A stretch of 64,000 nt of DNA, taken from assembly GCA_040954595.2 (NCBI GenBank), contig CM082581.2, positions 8,494,001 through 8,558,000 of the forward strand, given 5' to 3'. The translations under genes were made by a program, and so were the position numbers. The notes beneath the pieces were generated by a model. It ran no database searches. It had not been told where the DNA came from and worked only from the letters and a program-made list of their open reading frames with translations. Of this stretch, positions 23,401 to 37,730 are shown piece after piece; positions within the stretch are counted from its first letter, which is position 1, and every line of letters begins with the position of its first letter. This stretch comes from Balanoglossus misakiensis. Its lineage: Eukaryota; Hemichordata.

Positions 23401-26400
23401 CAGGATGTCAATACTATCATCATCATGTAATGATGCCTTCAATAATCATCTTGCGGGAATCTCATGATAAAAAATTTCCTGTGCGAAGAGATTACAATCC
23501 CATCGCATCACATCAAAGCATTGCTGACATTTTGCTCAAATATGACATTGTATCAATTGCACATTGCATTAAAATTGACTGTGTCATTAATTCTGGTGTA
23601 ATTACAAGAATATGACTTGAGTGTGTGCCAAAGCAAGTGACAAAATCGGTCCTTGGTCAAAAGAGACAGTTCCTAAATTCACAGGCTGCACAACGCTAAA
23701 TATTCAGGATTTCTTTTAAAATACTACTAAAATGTACCACTTGTACAACTTTGTTTGCAACATATAATTTTAAAACTCTCTCCTGCAGAGGCCTTCACAT
23801 GACTGTCCTTAAAATCTAAACATTCATTTTCACCGAGTAATAGAACTTTTGAAACTATCATAAATCCTCTGGTTGATTGATAGCCAATTACGATGTTTCT
23901 GTCAAACGCTCCACAACAGGGACTGCGTTCCATAATTCCAATTACATCCCGTCTTCATGGAAAATTAAAGTTGACAACATGAATTGACACAAGCCAAAGA
24001 GATTAGATCTTGTCTAACATTTCATTAAAAGCTTTTTCCTCGCCACTGAATATCATGTGCTCAATGCAAAACTCATTTACTGGCAGACAACTTTATTTAA
24101 ATTATTCGAATTCCATATCAGAATTTCTCAATAATTTAATATGCCTTGTAACAAACTTTTGATATTATTAATTTTTAATCTGAAAACATTAATAATGGAT
24201 AATTTCAATTTCTAAAAATATTCAATCATTTTCAGTAACTTGCTATGAAAATCTGTGGCAATATCTGCATGTACACGTACGCTGTATTTGAAATTCACGC
24301 ACCAGATTGACATGATCAACCCAACGCAGCAGTCAAAATGAAAGACTTGCTGCGTGGCGAGAATCTGCAAACGTGCCTCCGACAATGCGGTTACACTCGC
24401 GATCTGAAACGCAGCGAGTACGAAGGCAGTTCACTCAGAACTGAAGAGTAGATGCGTGATAGTGCCAACTGCAGTCGCACACACGACGCACCAATCATTG
24501 TGCTCGCACAATGGAGACCTGATTACTCCTTTCTTGGATGAATCACGAAATCCTGACTCGTACAATCCAATGTACAAACGTTCATCAACACGCGAAGAAA
24601 TCCCAGACAGATTCTGTTCACAGTCACAGCGCTACTTTTCCGTTTTCTAGCTGAACGTATTACGTTTGAAAAGTGCCTCTTAACCACAGAATCGCCGAAT
24701 AAAAATTCACCTTTCTGGTAAATTACGGAGCACGCTAGAAAATTACCTGCTCACAAGGAAAGCTTGCTTGAATGACAGTTTCTAGTCTGAGCTCGCATGC
24801 TAAACTTAAGCTAAAATCGTTCGTCTCTCTAATCAAATACATGTACTATACAATAGTTTTCTATGCCACAGTTATCCGAGAAAAATATCAGTGTCCACAC
24901 TCCACAACACTCCAACACATCATAGAACGCATTCTGTAGAAGACCATTCCCCTTCTACGCTTAATACTGATGTGATACACCTTGGTTGGCAGGTTGGAGT
25001 TCTCCCCAAGGAACGTCAGTCTAGATTGACGCTGTCACACGTTTCCCCGACTGCTTTTAGAATTCCATCACCATTCCCTTCGCGATTATCCTCCACTCTT
25101 CCTTTCTTTATCGGGCTAATTTTCTCCTCGGACTGCGGTGTTGTCATTTGCATTACAGTAGATTAGATTTTATGCAAATGTCTTCATGTAATGTGCATCT
25201 ATATCGCGAACCACTGCGTGCTTGAGTCACTGTATCTTGTTAACTAATCTGAACGCCTAGCTGCTCAGTACTTTTCGCTCCTGATGGACAGCTTGACAGT
25301 CTAAAGCCCACATGAGGATACATTCAGGCAAGCATTCCTCACTTAATGAATCACCATTATTTTTTACTTGTAACGGCCACACGTAAGTAAAACGTCAAAA
25401 TGGGAACATTTCCGTTCTGAATCAGGCATATTAGATTTACGTGTACATCTATTGTGTGCGGAAATCAACAGCGGCGATTCAGTATTCTGCTATTGCGGTA
25501 CACGTAGCCACACATACAATTAAACAGGTTTGCATCAAAAGATGGAGACAAAGATTTTATTGGCAAGACAATCGAAGAACAAGACGGTAGATTGAATTTG
25601 CGATGAAATAATAATCAGGCCGCAAGTTTGATGCATAAATGCTCCCTCTGCCCAGTGAATAGCATTATCCGTGACATCACGTACATGTACATGTATACTC
25701 TAACACATGCTGTTGAATAATACTAACAATATCACTTTAGCAGTGGTCAATAGTTCAAAATGGACGACCATCATTTGCATAATTTCTGTCAAATTACCCC
25801 AGCTGCAGAAGTTCCTGTCAAATCATCATGGCTGCGAATGACGTGCCATAGACACATGGCTGCACAGAACTGAACTGTACCTCCTCCCCAGAGTATACAG
25901 TAAGCTCCACAAAAGGTTGAGGAACTCAAAACAGGGAACTCTGAATGGCACTCCCCAAAGAGTTGCAACTTCACACGCCTAATCAAATTTCAATTGAACG
26001 TCGGCCCCCGCCACATCCAGTCAATTTATGGTCGGCAAACACAGCCATCTCTGGAGTAATTTGTCTGGATGCGGTCGTCAATTGAAAAATCCAGGTGTGT
26101 GGCTTCCCAGAGACAAGGAAATCGCGACAGAGATCGCATTTTATGAAGAAAACAAGAGACAGACAGTCTCGTTTTTGGACCAAGAAGAACTACTGAAGTG
26201 CACCACGCATCACTGAATGATTAAAAACCGTCATCTAGCTACTCAGATATTTCATAACAGGAGTTTAATTTGCAATCCGGCATCCATGGCATCACATGTT
26301 GCATACATTAGACACACACTTTTAATTCACGAGATGCGTTCTTTGAAGATGTTTGAGTTTTAACGCAAAACGGAAAAAGTATCGCGGACACAAGCGATGT

Positions 26401-29400
26401 GTGCGTGTACCTTTTTCACACTGCCATTTCGTGATGAATCTTTTCTATCGCCACTATCGAATGAATATCCGTGTGTCAGACAATAATTGCAGTTCCCTCG
26501 ATTACAGCATTGTAACACGTTTACACTCTGAACCCAGGTGCTGGGAAGACTGGAGATTTTCATTACGATCATCTTGTCACTGAAATGAGAAATTTGCTGA
26601 ATGGACAAGAGGCCAGTGACACATCCTGACATCATTACAGCTGCTGGTATTGAAAATGTTGATTTGTGACCGGCTACAAAAAGTGAAACGAGATAAAGCC
26701 AATTACATGGATCAGAAATTATCTCGAATACAATTCAGAAACACTAAACAGGTTTTGCTCCCCAAAAGACCAGTCCAGGGAAGTCTGCGTTTCCGGACTT
26801 CATTTTAGCAGGGACTACAAAAAGCAAGACGATGCAGCCAAGCAACTATCAGTCAACATTTCCCAGTTTCAGCTGCAGCTGTGCAGATCTCTTAATCTTC
26901 TGCCTGACAACAAGTCATTAAGACCTACATTTGTACATTTATAAAATGTTATTGACAAAATTTTATGTCCAAACCTGGATTCTCCATTATTCATTTACAA
27001 CGTAATGATGCCTCGGAATGGATTTGTGTATTCAGCTTGACATTACTAGTCAAGGTACGTGATGTATGGTAGGATCAATGGACAGCCTGGCCCGAAATCT
27101 GATTTTGAATGTTTCACTGGTAAATTTTTCCCACAATGGCTTTGCTTGATTGTACAATGGAGAATTTGTACTGTACAGTTAATACATGTACATGTATGCT
27201 TGCATATTGTCATTTCATATTAAACAGGGAACAGCTGGTTTTTTGACGCACAAACACTTCACATGTACATACACATGTTTTCCACAGATTTCCTGTCAAT
27301 AATAATTCACGACTTTCCGTATTCAAAGGATAAAATTAAAATCTACGCAGATATTTTAATGAAATACACTGTCCAGTGAACACGAAGCCACTCATCCTCT
27401 TTTGCACATCCACTTTCTCTTCTGTCGTAATAAAATCTAGGTTGATTTCAAGACTTATTTGCAGGAACAGACATATTTGTTTCTGGTTTGGCAAACACAG
27501 TTAATACTGAAAGCAGTCATGCAAACTAAATATGCCAGTGCATGTAATTGTAAAGAATTATACACCAAACTTTCAATATAATATCTTAGGAAATCGATGG
27601 CAATATTGTTATACCGGTATATGCAAATGCAATGTTTGGAGCAGGGTTTGTTCACTCTTTTCAAACACCTAACATTAGCTGCTTCTTCATTTTGTGGTCT
27701 ACGTGATGAATCGTCTTTTATGTATTTGACAGTGGTGATATATGTGCTCAGACAGTATGGTTTAGCCTTGATGTTTACCATTGAATTGGGGATCCCCTCA
27801 ACTGAAATAATTGGAATGGGAAGGCGAAATAATATAATAAAGTGCAGGACTTACTTTTCTGTGTTTCACAATACATGTACGTCTATAAAATAGAGTGTTT
27901 TCTCATCATCCGCAGCTCTGACTCCGCAAATATATCACTGACTAAAGCCTACACTGTACACTATTCTTCCCTGGGAGCAAATATTTGCACTAGAAATTGC
28001 CTCAGAGGCACAACATAAATCCATTGTCTGAAGACAAGACATATGGATTTCTCCGCCATTTGTGTGCCTTTGCACAGCATCACACCATATTGACATAATC
28101 ATTTCAGAGTCTTCTTTGTGTGACAGTCAATGCTTGTGGATTCAAAATACCAGAGTGGGATCAACCACATTAAAATTGATCTGCATGTTGGAAAGAGCTT
28201 TCCATATTGGATCTATTATTACCAGCCGTGCCAATGAATCAACTCGCTTCAGATTAAGTACATATTTTATATATATATGATTTTTACTTTCTTCAGGGAT
28301 TGGTTATTCAAAAAGTGTTGATTGAAAATGAAATACTGTGTCACGTTGGCATGCTTAGATTTGCATAGGCTGGCTGTCAGATAAGACCGCTTCACTTTGC
28401 AACCGTTGTCAAATCAGGTGGTCCCTGACTGTAAAATGCTTGCAGTGGCTTTTGTCCAATCAACAAGAGTATTACTGCGTTAGTCTTGGATCACAAATTT
28501 TCACTATGTCTATTCTTCAATGGCGTGACAACAGGGACTCATTTTGGTTTTTGCTATCTGTCATAAGTGCTGTTGTATCAATCAATCACGGATACTCTGG
28601 GTACATACATGAAACTAAAGTGACCCTGAAAATTTTTGATGACAAATGATATCCGTCCCCATGCCACATCACAACTGAAAGGTAGAATTTGACAGAGTTC
28701 AGGATTTCTGTACGTCATCAAAGAGCACTGATGGATAGCTTGGGGAGAAAAGTACACATATGGTTCCATTATGAAGAATGGAGCTGTCATTGTTGATCAG
28801 TTGAAAAAAAGAAGAAGATAAAAGTGACTAGATCTGCTTCAGTTTTGGTTAATTAAGACAGTTCAGTGTTCTTTGGGAGCGTAAACTTAAAATGGATGCG
28901 ATCTCAAATATCTGTGCATACATGTACCTCACCTGGTTACTAGCATGATTCAGTCTCACAGACACTTGACGAGAATACTGATATCATTTGTACTTAGTCC
29001 GTGTGTGACTCACTATTACCTTTTTCATCAGTTAGAATAAGCTTTTGTGGGTGACATATAATGTTGACCTCAATAACACACACAGATAAAGTTCCTAGAA
29101 GATGCTGCTGCCAAATCTGTGATTCAAATGCATTTTTTTTCTTCCAAAACGATCACGAGCACACACCCGCACAAAAGGATGACCTGGTGGGGTCACGTGA
29201 CCTCACCTCTGAAGTATAAAGCTTGTAGCAATTTAATCAGAAAGCGGGCTAAGGCACCGGTAGTTACAATCACATTTAATTACAAACACGGGATTACGAG
29301 ATAGTACAATCTGTGGTGGTGCCTCACAAAAAGCGCATCAACCACGCTCTGTTTGAACGAGAGAGAGAGAAAAAAAGGTGAACGGATGAGCAAACTGTGT

Positions 29401-32400
29401 GTCACTGTTTGAACCAGATCTGGTAACATTTTTACACGTGTCCCTCAGGAGTTTGCATCATAAAACCACACTGGACTGAAAGTTCTGAAACCCGAGAATT
29501 CATGGCTTGGCCGCCAGGACTAATTCTCTTTCATCATCCCGGTACATGAACTCACAACGACCTATACATCTATCTCATTTTCTAGAATCTTATTTCCAAA
29601 TTGTGACGGCTTACACTGCCAATCCCCAGCTCCAAGAACATTTAGCATGCCTCTCTTGTTTTATTGTACTTCACTGGGGTCACTGCGACCTTTACATACA
29701 TTTACATTTGTACATAATGTAGTTCTCCTCAGGATTTTGTAAAGCATTGCAGCTAATTAAAATAATTATGCAAAAATTGAATGACAGTTGTTTACAAACA
29801 AATATGTGAAAGCAAAATGCATATCCAATATCTGGGAACAATTTGGAATAAACAATAACAAATTTAAAAATATTCCATGATGAGTATGATATTACAGCAA
29901 CACATTGCCATGTAACCCAAACAGATCAAATTCAATCAACCTTTCACTGCAATGCTGATGCGGGCAGCAAAAAATAACAGTTTCTGTGCGTCAGATTTTT
30001 ATAATTGGCAGCCCCTTTCCAAATAATTACAAGCCAAGTTCAACGAACCGTGAGCAAGATGTACAAATGTACCTTGTCCACCCCAATCAACATGTCAATT
30101 ATTTCTTCGTTTTATACAGCAAGTCCCATCAGAAAGATCAGATTACCTTTGTTGAACATGCCAGGGGCCCTCCGTCGCATTCTGAAACGGCCATGCAACA
30201 CTATCTGTCTTGAAGTCCGACCTATCTCTAGCGTTTATCACGTTTCTTGAAAAGCTAGCACCATGATGCACGTACATTGCCCAGTATCTATCACACCCCC
30301 TCTGGGCCACTTAAATGTTTTTAAATATTTCAAAGCCCCCAGTAAGTTTCAATTTCACCAGAGGGGCCACCGAGAACAAAACCCGCCTTTCTATCTAGAT
30401 TCTATTGCAGAATATCGTGAATATTCATAACTGCCACAAACCAGAAACGCTCATTAATTTTCACGAGCATCAACCGAATTGAAGGGGGCAGTCCTGTCAT
30501 AGGGCGTGTTGTTTTACTGTCTCCAAGACAAAGTTTTGCATTAAGTGGATATGTCACAGGCTCGTAATTCTCGACAACACGCAAAATGACGTCAGACAAG
30601 AACCCATTTACAGCGATTCCTATATTTCTCGCGATTTAAACGTTCGGCATTTCCATTTCTACCTGGCATTGTTTGCGCTCGTTTAATACCCATCCCCGCA
30701 CAAGTTATGATCCGTCGAGAGATAATGGACGAGAAGTCGATGGTAATAAACGTGAGACCACAGATTTACCGAGCATAAACTAACTGTCCCCCATTTCTTG
30801 GGTTACTTACAATAACGGGGAGAAATATATTGAACTACGGGCAATTTTCTTCAAACACCATTACCTGTAATCCGTCTCACTCACCACAGCATGGCGTCGA
30901 CATCATGAAAAAGCTTTCCGCAATGAAAGAATATTTCAGGTGCACATGCAACCATATTAATAATTCTCCACAGACATCAACGAGTGATCGAATCAAGAGC
31001 AACAAATTGTACAAAACGCAATAAATGAAAGATTCCAGTTTGAGGTAATTGGATTTTATGAGAAAAACTCAACATACCTGTTTTCAATTGTCTTGACAAT
31101 CTAATAGATGTGCGAAAAAAGACTTCAGCCAATTATTTGCAGGCAACGTCTGGGAAGCTGTTGAGAAAAACCATAACGAGTCTGGATGAGGACACAAACC
31201 ATCACAAAATATTTTACGTCGTCAGAATAATACATGTAGTTTTTTTTCACTTCAATCTTAATTAATTACACTGTACTACATGTAGCTTCAATTACATTCT
31301 ACATTAACCTCGTGCTGGCAATTAAATCAGGCTAATTCAAAACATGAATAACAGAATAAAATAATTTGCTCGAGTTGCCTGAAGTTTTGATTACAGCACA
31401 GTGATGGAGGTGACAGTTATAAATGCGAATGGCACACTGCAGAACAGTTTGGAAACCCTCGGTGATCAGCTCAACAAATCTTTGTTGCTATGTTATGAGC
31501 TGCCATGGAAAATGAGAAATTGTGCAGAGCGGCATTTTGCCAACTGATCAGAGATGAATGGAAGATGAAGTCAACCCAGGGCATTGGCCTGATGGATAAT
31601 ATAACCACTAGAATTTTGAAAACTGCACACACAACAGAAGGAAGTCCATTTAAAAAAGTACATGTACAACTACGCGATATAGAAATGTCCATTGTCGTGA
31701 TGCACAATGTCCTCAGATTTTGATGAACGTTATTGCTTTTGATTGCAATGTGAGCAGAATTGCTGTCAGAATAAATTGCGGCTGGTTTCTTTCAATATTG
31801 CCACAAGCAGTCAAATCTGTTGACATTGCGAGGGAAGTGTTCTTGAATGCATAATTGCAGGGACCCAAATACTTCAATGCCCTTTCCAAGTTCAATGTAC
31901 GAATATTGGCGCAATGTGAATAGTGAACTGTTGCGTGCCGTTTTCGTCCCTTGCCGATCTTATCCCCGCGCATGCACTCACACTCAAACATGGTTTCTAC
32001 ATTGTATTCATAAAATGGCCCAAGACGTTGCAGTGTCTTGAGAAATGAAACTAAAACCGTTGCACTCAGAGTATCAGTGCAATAAACCACACATTGTAGG
32101 AAGTCACATTGCAAATATTTCTAATGATAAATTTATATAACCCTGACTACACAGTACATGTGTACCATTTGGCATTTTGACTTGACTGCCTTAATGCAAC
32201 CACAATGCATATTAGAATATGGTTGGACTCACAATGAAATATCACAGTTCAATTTTGCAATATGCCCCAAGCAAATGTAAATTTGTAAATGTTATCCTTG
32301 TTTCATCATTATTATTGATAAAATTATTGAATATTTTTTAATCTCTAGATCTAAAAGATCACGACTCATTTTCATATTTTTATAGTTTTTGATATATATT

Positions 32401-34099
32401 GTATTCGTACAGATATAAAATGAATACCAACTGAAGCGTATGACCTAAATATTTATAATCATAGCGGCCTGCCCTCAGGCTGGTGTTCTTCGATGAAGGC
32501 AACAAATGTCATCAGTTCAGGCATTTCAAGGCTGTGGTAAATCCCTTGAGCAGACTGCAAATTGTGATAGTATGCTCAAAGTAATGTGCTATTATTTACC
32601 TAACATTACACCAGCCAAGCAAGTGAGGACTTTCCAAGGTGCTCCATGAACTACACTGGGTTATCCAAACATGTTCAAAGCCGCAAAAAGTATTTTTTTT
32701 TTTTATATTCCTGGTCTCATTACAATATTGTATTTCACATTTGTGTTATCAATCATCATGAAAATATTACCAATATGGACATAAACTAGCTGTGAATATG
32801 TCTATTTTTAATTATTTAATGTATTTTTCAGGACTAAGGGGGTTTACATGTTGCATCTAACTTAATCACTTTTGATTAAAACCCACCATAAAAAGAAACG
32901 ATGTCGACCCTCCAAACTAGTTTGACAGTTTGTGTACATTGCATTGAAATTGAATGCAATGTCCTATTCTGTAATTCTGTTCCCCCACTTCCGGGACTGC
33001 AACTGAAAGCGATGGGGAATGCGCTGGCTAAAATCCATCTGTTAGCTACTTCTGGCATATGGAGAGCGCCTCTTACGCAAAAATCATCGCCTTGTGCAAT
33101 ATATTGGCGACTCTGTTTAATGGGAATAGTTCGTGGTGAAATTTTATAGGTGGGGTTACTCGCCGCCATCTTGGATGTGTGAAACAATACCATGTACACT
33201 AAGCTATGCGTGCCCTTTGGAAAACTCCGTTTCAACGATTTATCTACACTACGCGGACTCGGTCAACGGCATACGTTTTAAACAGGAGACTTGTTAAATG
33301 CCGACATTCACATTTACGTAACCTTGGAAAGTTTGGTGACCATGTTGGAGGAACACATTGCCACATCTTTGTTTTAATTTTAGAACAGGCTCATCACTGA
33401 GTACATACACACATAAGTTTTGTATGGCTTTGGCGACGCAAGCCAAGCTGGCACACAACAAAGGAATAATCTCGGATGATCTTACCTAACGTAAATCCTC
33501 CCTGATAAGTCCTTCCACCTCAGAAAGTCTACGATCGCTGTAGAAATGGTAAAAGACGCAGACCCGGCCCAACTACAATCTGTCAGACAGCCGCTTCGGT
33601 TTACTGAATGAGTAATCACCCTTGTTTGCATATCATGGCAACAATTTAACGTTGGGGACGCTAATCAGACTGATTACGCATTCGGAAGCCATGGCCGGCC
33701 GGCAGATGCGTGTATTGATTGCGTCAGTTGCTTATCAATATCATAGATACCAGAGGAAGTTTTTATCCAGTACCTGTGGTTTTATCGGTTCCATTGGACG
33801 GGCCATCGTTTCCAGTTCACCGACTGCTATTCAAAATGAATGGACAAGAGAAAAGGTTCACCCTCCGCCAAATAATGACAAAAAACACAAGCACAATGTT
33901 GAGCAAATTTAGAGAGTAGCCCACGTTAGAAAAGAATGCATGCTCAAAAACGAAAACAATATACACACATTTCTTTCTTTAATTTATTACTCAGCTCAAA
34001 AAATATATTTCAATGTAATTCCCTGATGCCAAGGACACATCACTCAAATTATATGCTTTTGCATTTTGGAATGCGAGAACACGGTTCAAAAATGACTCC
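23401..34099. other. Long stretch without recognised exons
   Basis: Part of this is presumably the 5' UTR intron and promoter of the minus-strand G-gamma gene. The rest lies downstream of the minus-strand isomerase copy B. Numerous tacatgtacatgta-type words occur (for example near 25685, 27184 and 31660). The open frames are short, without domain signatures, and do not form exon chains. I see no transposon termini or tandem array here. Conserved regulatory elements could be present but cannot be recognised without alignment. Confidence 0.5.
33983..33988 (-). terminator. Polyadenylation signal candidate for isomerase copy B
   Basis: AATAAA on the minus strand lies 112 bases past the stop codon of copy B. 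The spacing is plausible for a short 3' UTR. The assignment is by position only. Confidence 0.4.
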
Positions 34100-36954
34100 T
34101 CATAATTTGGGAATTTGTTTCATGGCGCTTCTGTCGTGAAGTGATGCGACCTCGAGTGCTTCGACGACTTCTTCATAAATGGATTCCTTCATTTTTTGCA
34201 ATGTGGTCCGATCGAATCCATTTTGACCTGAAATGTAATGGATGCAGAAACAACGACAAAAAATAATGACCATACTGCGTAAATCTTCATCCATATGCGA
34301 CAACTAAAAATGTATTATTTCCATCTATAATATAGGCGCTACGAAAAAAATAGTTTCCATAGTCACACTCACTACGCATTTTTTGTTTTACTTTTCTCAT
34401 CTATGTATGTTCACAAAAATAACTTAATCACGCATTATAGCAAAAACGTTACCTATAGTTTGGACGGCCAGCTTCTTGGCGAAATCCAAAAGTTCCTCTT
34501 GGTCTACAACCGCGTCCAGAATACCAGTTGGCAAAAGTTCTTCAGAGGTGTATCGTTTACCAAACACGATCATGTCTCGCGTCAACTTTCCGGCTGGTAT
34601 TTTGTGCCTGGTAGTGAAAAATAAAATAAAAACAGATATACAATCTACGGAGCGGTATGAGAACGGGGGGGGGGGGGGGGGGGGCAGATATACAGGGTGA
34701 TGAAGAAAAGTGACGAAGAATTTGTCCTCGGTAAAACTGATTTGTTTCTGTTATGGTCGCTAGCTCTATACCGAAACGAGACAGTCAGTTGTGTGGAGTG
34801 ACAGTGGTTACATAATGAAAGGGACGAACAATACTTTTATACATGTTCCATACCCGCCGTTTGGTGGCGACATTTAAAATTTCTGAACAGAGCGCACTCT
34901 CCTCGCATGTCAGCATGTCAGAACCGACCGAGTTTCGATCCCTTTGCTGTTCCAGACAAAACTTTTTACCAACAGGTGCGAACCAGTCTGGCACTTTACG
35001 CACGTTTTTAATATATATTTAGATTTTATTACAAGCATCACTGTTTGGCTAAATAATTTAGACCCCGACAATTCTGATAGGTCATTTTTACTTCCCGCAC
35101 ACCCGAAACAAGCAGACCTCGGCACTTGTGATTGGTCAATTGCGTTATGCTCTCTTGGAACAGGTGAGCAGCGTATGAGCGGTAGACAATAATTTACATG
35201 ACCCGAGCGTTGACCCGATAATGTTTGTCCGCTTTTCTAAAATCTCAAAATTACGCTTTTTGATTACTTTCGTAATAAAGGCTGCAGCACATGGGAAAGT
35301 ATCTGAGCAAATACTCGTTCGAGAACTTTCAGCTATTTTTTCTCGTGTGCGACAGCTTTTAGTTAATAAAGTTGTCGATGACGTCAATAACACATCTATT
35401 ACAGTGCTGTTTTTCATACCCGCCGTTGGTGGCGACATTAAAAAAAACAGCACAGGGATTACTGTCGGCATGGTCTGCATATGTCAGAACTATGTCTCTA
35501 TCGCTTTGCATTCTAAAGCAACTTTACGTGCGTGTTCAATACATATTTATGTGTTTTTTTTGGTGAACAAGCATGTTAACTTAATTAGTTCACACTTTAT
35601 AAGTTGACTGTATTGCTCTCGAGTGCGGCTGTCTTTAGTAATTTTTTTCTCGTAAGGAAAACCAATATCATTCATGTCGGATTAAAAGCAAAAAAGAAAC
35701 CTCAAAGTAATAGAAAAAACGTCCGCACACGAGAGAACATTACTTGAAGAAATCCTTCGGGTGCCTGTTTGCTCAGCTAATGTTTAAATAGAGATTTAAT
35801 GCATACACGCTGAGCCATTTAGGATAAACTAGTATTAATGATATGTTTTTTAATAGACTGACTCTATGTTTTGTGAAATATGCACATTTAAACGTAATTG
35901 AATTGATTACCTCAGGAGGACTTTCAATGCGTGAGGAAATAACATCCTGAGTTGTATTTCCGGTAAACAGAACCACCCTCGTTTTGTCCTCATCACCCGG
36001 AAGTCGTGGCTCAGGGCAAAGATGCTGCCGCCGGCGTAACTGTGTCCTGGAGAGAAGATGAGTATTGGAAGCATCGCTTTACATGACGAGTGTGGTATAA
36101 GGGAGTGGAGTCACCGCCCGTCATGTAAAACTTGCGTTCTGTGTGATGTGGGTGGAGATGATAGGAACGGGTGAATCACCAGGTGAATTCGTAAGTGTTT
36201 CTGAGAAGTTTCATCTGTGTTGGCGGCGATGAAAGCAGGGCAGTATACCTCTACATGAAGTTCTTTTTTTTTCTTGCAGATCCAAAGATAAACTTACCGT
36301 TTATTGCTGCGATTGTTGGAACAGGAAAGGTGAGTACACGCTTGTAGAGTTGATAGAACAGTCGGAAGAAAATGTTCATGGTTTCTTCGTTCTGCTGGCC
36401 CAACCATTTTAAGTCTAAGCCATTGCTGTAGAACTTGCCAACACCGACTGTGATCAACGCCTGCACGTTGGCATTCCTGGATCGAAAAGATGATAGGCAT
36501 ATCTAGCACATCTCGAATATTTGCAGGAATAGAATTCTGGTGTTGGACTGTTAATTGCCGTACACCCCCAGCAAAGGCAACGAGTCGATCTGTGATACTG
36601 AAACCTTACCTCATGTAGTGGTATCGAACTTGGAGTTCAGCCAGTGGCCCAAACCTCAACAGCGCATATTAGTGCTGTCATATCCGAGCTGGCCTGCATG
36701 TAGCGATCACTCAGTGACCTATACACACTCCATAATAAACCACCGCAGCCAAACTGCGTCTGCACAGCTATTTGAGTGGTGTGGGTGCAATACACACGTT
36801 GTTATACTTACTCCTCCACTTGATCCAAGGCCTCAAGGAGACGTGTCAACGAATCAATATTGTACCTGTTCTCGCCATCGTCCATATAAATAATGGCGAG
36901 ATTATCTGAAAATTCAACCCGGTATTTAACATCCGAAGTACCGGCGTGCGACAT
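34100..36954 (-). CDS. Peroxisomal-type enoyl-CoA delta-isomerase, copy B, 5 exons, complete
   Basis: Exons, in transcript order, are 36954-36812, 36476-36298, 36046-35911, 34607-34453 and 34227-34100. They give 246 residues in an unbroken frame. The protein is a crotonase-fold delta3,delta2-enoyl-CoA isomerase, the auxiliary beta-oxidation enzyme that moves double bases of unsaturated acyl-CoAs; it resembles the compact plant-type peroxisomal isomerases. Landmarks are the N-terminal strand with MDDGENRY, the first oxyanion-hole segment KFYSNGLDL, the second segment [25 protein letters not shown], and LPEIQL, whose Glu corresponds to the catalytic acid. The C-terminus is PKL, a weaker variant of the PTS1 tripeptide. 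The start is fixed because the homologous stretch upstream of this ATG is shifted out of frame by one base relative to copy A. A 20-base G-run (34665-34684) lies just upstream of exon 4. The gene lies in tandem with copy A, about 5.6 kb away in the same orientation. Confidence 0.88.
34665..34684. repeat. G homopolymer in an intron of isomerase copy B
   Basis: A run of 20 G lies about 58 bases upstream (in transcript sense) of exon 4 of copy B; on the transcribed strand it is a C-run. The corresponding place in copy A (near 43215) has only ggtgggaca, so the run expanded after the duplication. Confidence 0.8.
34849..35575. repeat. Two diverged direct copies of an unknown ~180-base sequence inside a copy B intron
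   Basis: Segments at about 34849-35036 and 35414-35575 share, in the same order, cataccgccg-like starts (catacccgccgt then ggtggcgacatt), a catgtcagaac block, and an actttacg...atatttа-like AT-rich end followed by caagcat. They are separated by about 380 bases. The match is patchy, so this is an old duplication or two copies of a dispersed repeat. Both lie in the 1.3-kb intron between exons 3 and 4 of isomerase copy B. That intron is only about 225 bases in copy A, so repeat insertion accounts for the difference. Confidence 0.45.
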
Positions 36955-37730
36955 AATTGCACATTCAGAAAGGTTAAAGTACAAAGATCATTTCTGTTTT
37001 GCACAGTGCGCTGGGCAAAGTCAAATGCATTGAAAGATTTCCTCTAACGACCAAAGAGAACAAATCTTTCGTTTTCATACAACTCATGACTGGTGTACCA
37101 CGCCGCCACTTCCTATTGAAATCACTAATTAGGATTAGGAGCTAAGACACTTGGAAAAATTTGTGGCGTTCATACTGTGGTATTGCTATATCTAAACTTT
37201 GGAGGACACGGAATGCAAATTTAGCAATCAATTTACATGTTTAGTTTTGGCGATCGAGTGTATCTTATAAGTATCAACTAAATTGGATTAAACTTTGCAG
37301 GTACTTTGATCATTTGAGTGCGTATTGAGCATGCTGCTACCTCATTTATACAATCAACGACATTTTGTTCGCTCTGTCTAGGCTTCTGTAGTGTACATGG
37401 ATATGTTTACTTGGAAAAGCTCAGCAAGGGTACAGACTTTGGATTTGTAGCAAGTTTTGACATACTAAGCAAATTTAGAAAATAGGTCAGACTTCCATAA
37501 TTTGTTTCCATGTTTACAGGTGACCTTTCGCCTACTTTTGAATTTCCTGACCGTCAGTAGGATGCAAAGACCTAGGTTTCAGTTGCTATGGCCTATTACG
37601 GAAACAATTAGTTTGCCAAAATTGTGACTTTTCACCTTCTTTGCACATGTCAGTATCTATAATGGTTGCAAACCTGACGCTTTGAGTTTCAATGGGACAA
37701 CTAAATTGAGTTTGATACAAATTAACGGGC

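Noticed and set aside
35145-35607. Overlapping frames of over 110 codons on both strands
   Set aside because: They lie inside a copy B intron, overlap a diverged repeat, and show no protein signature.
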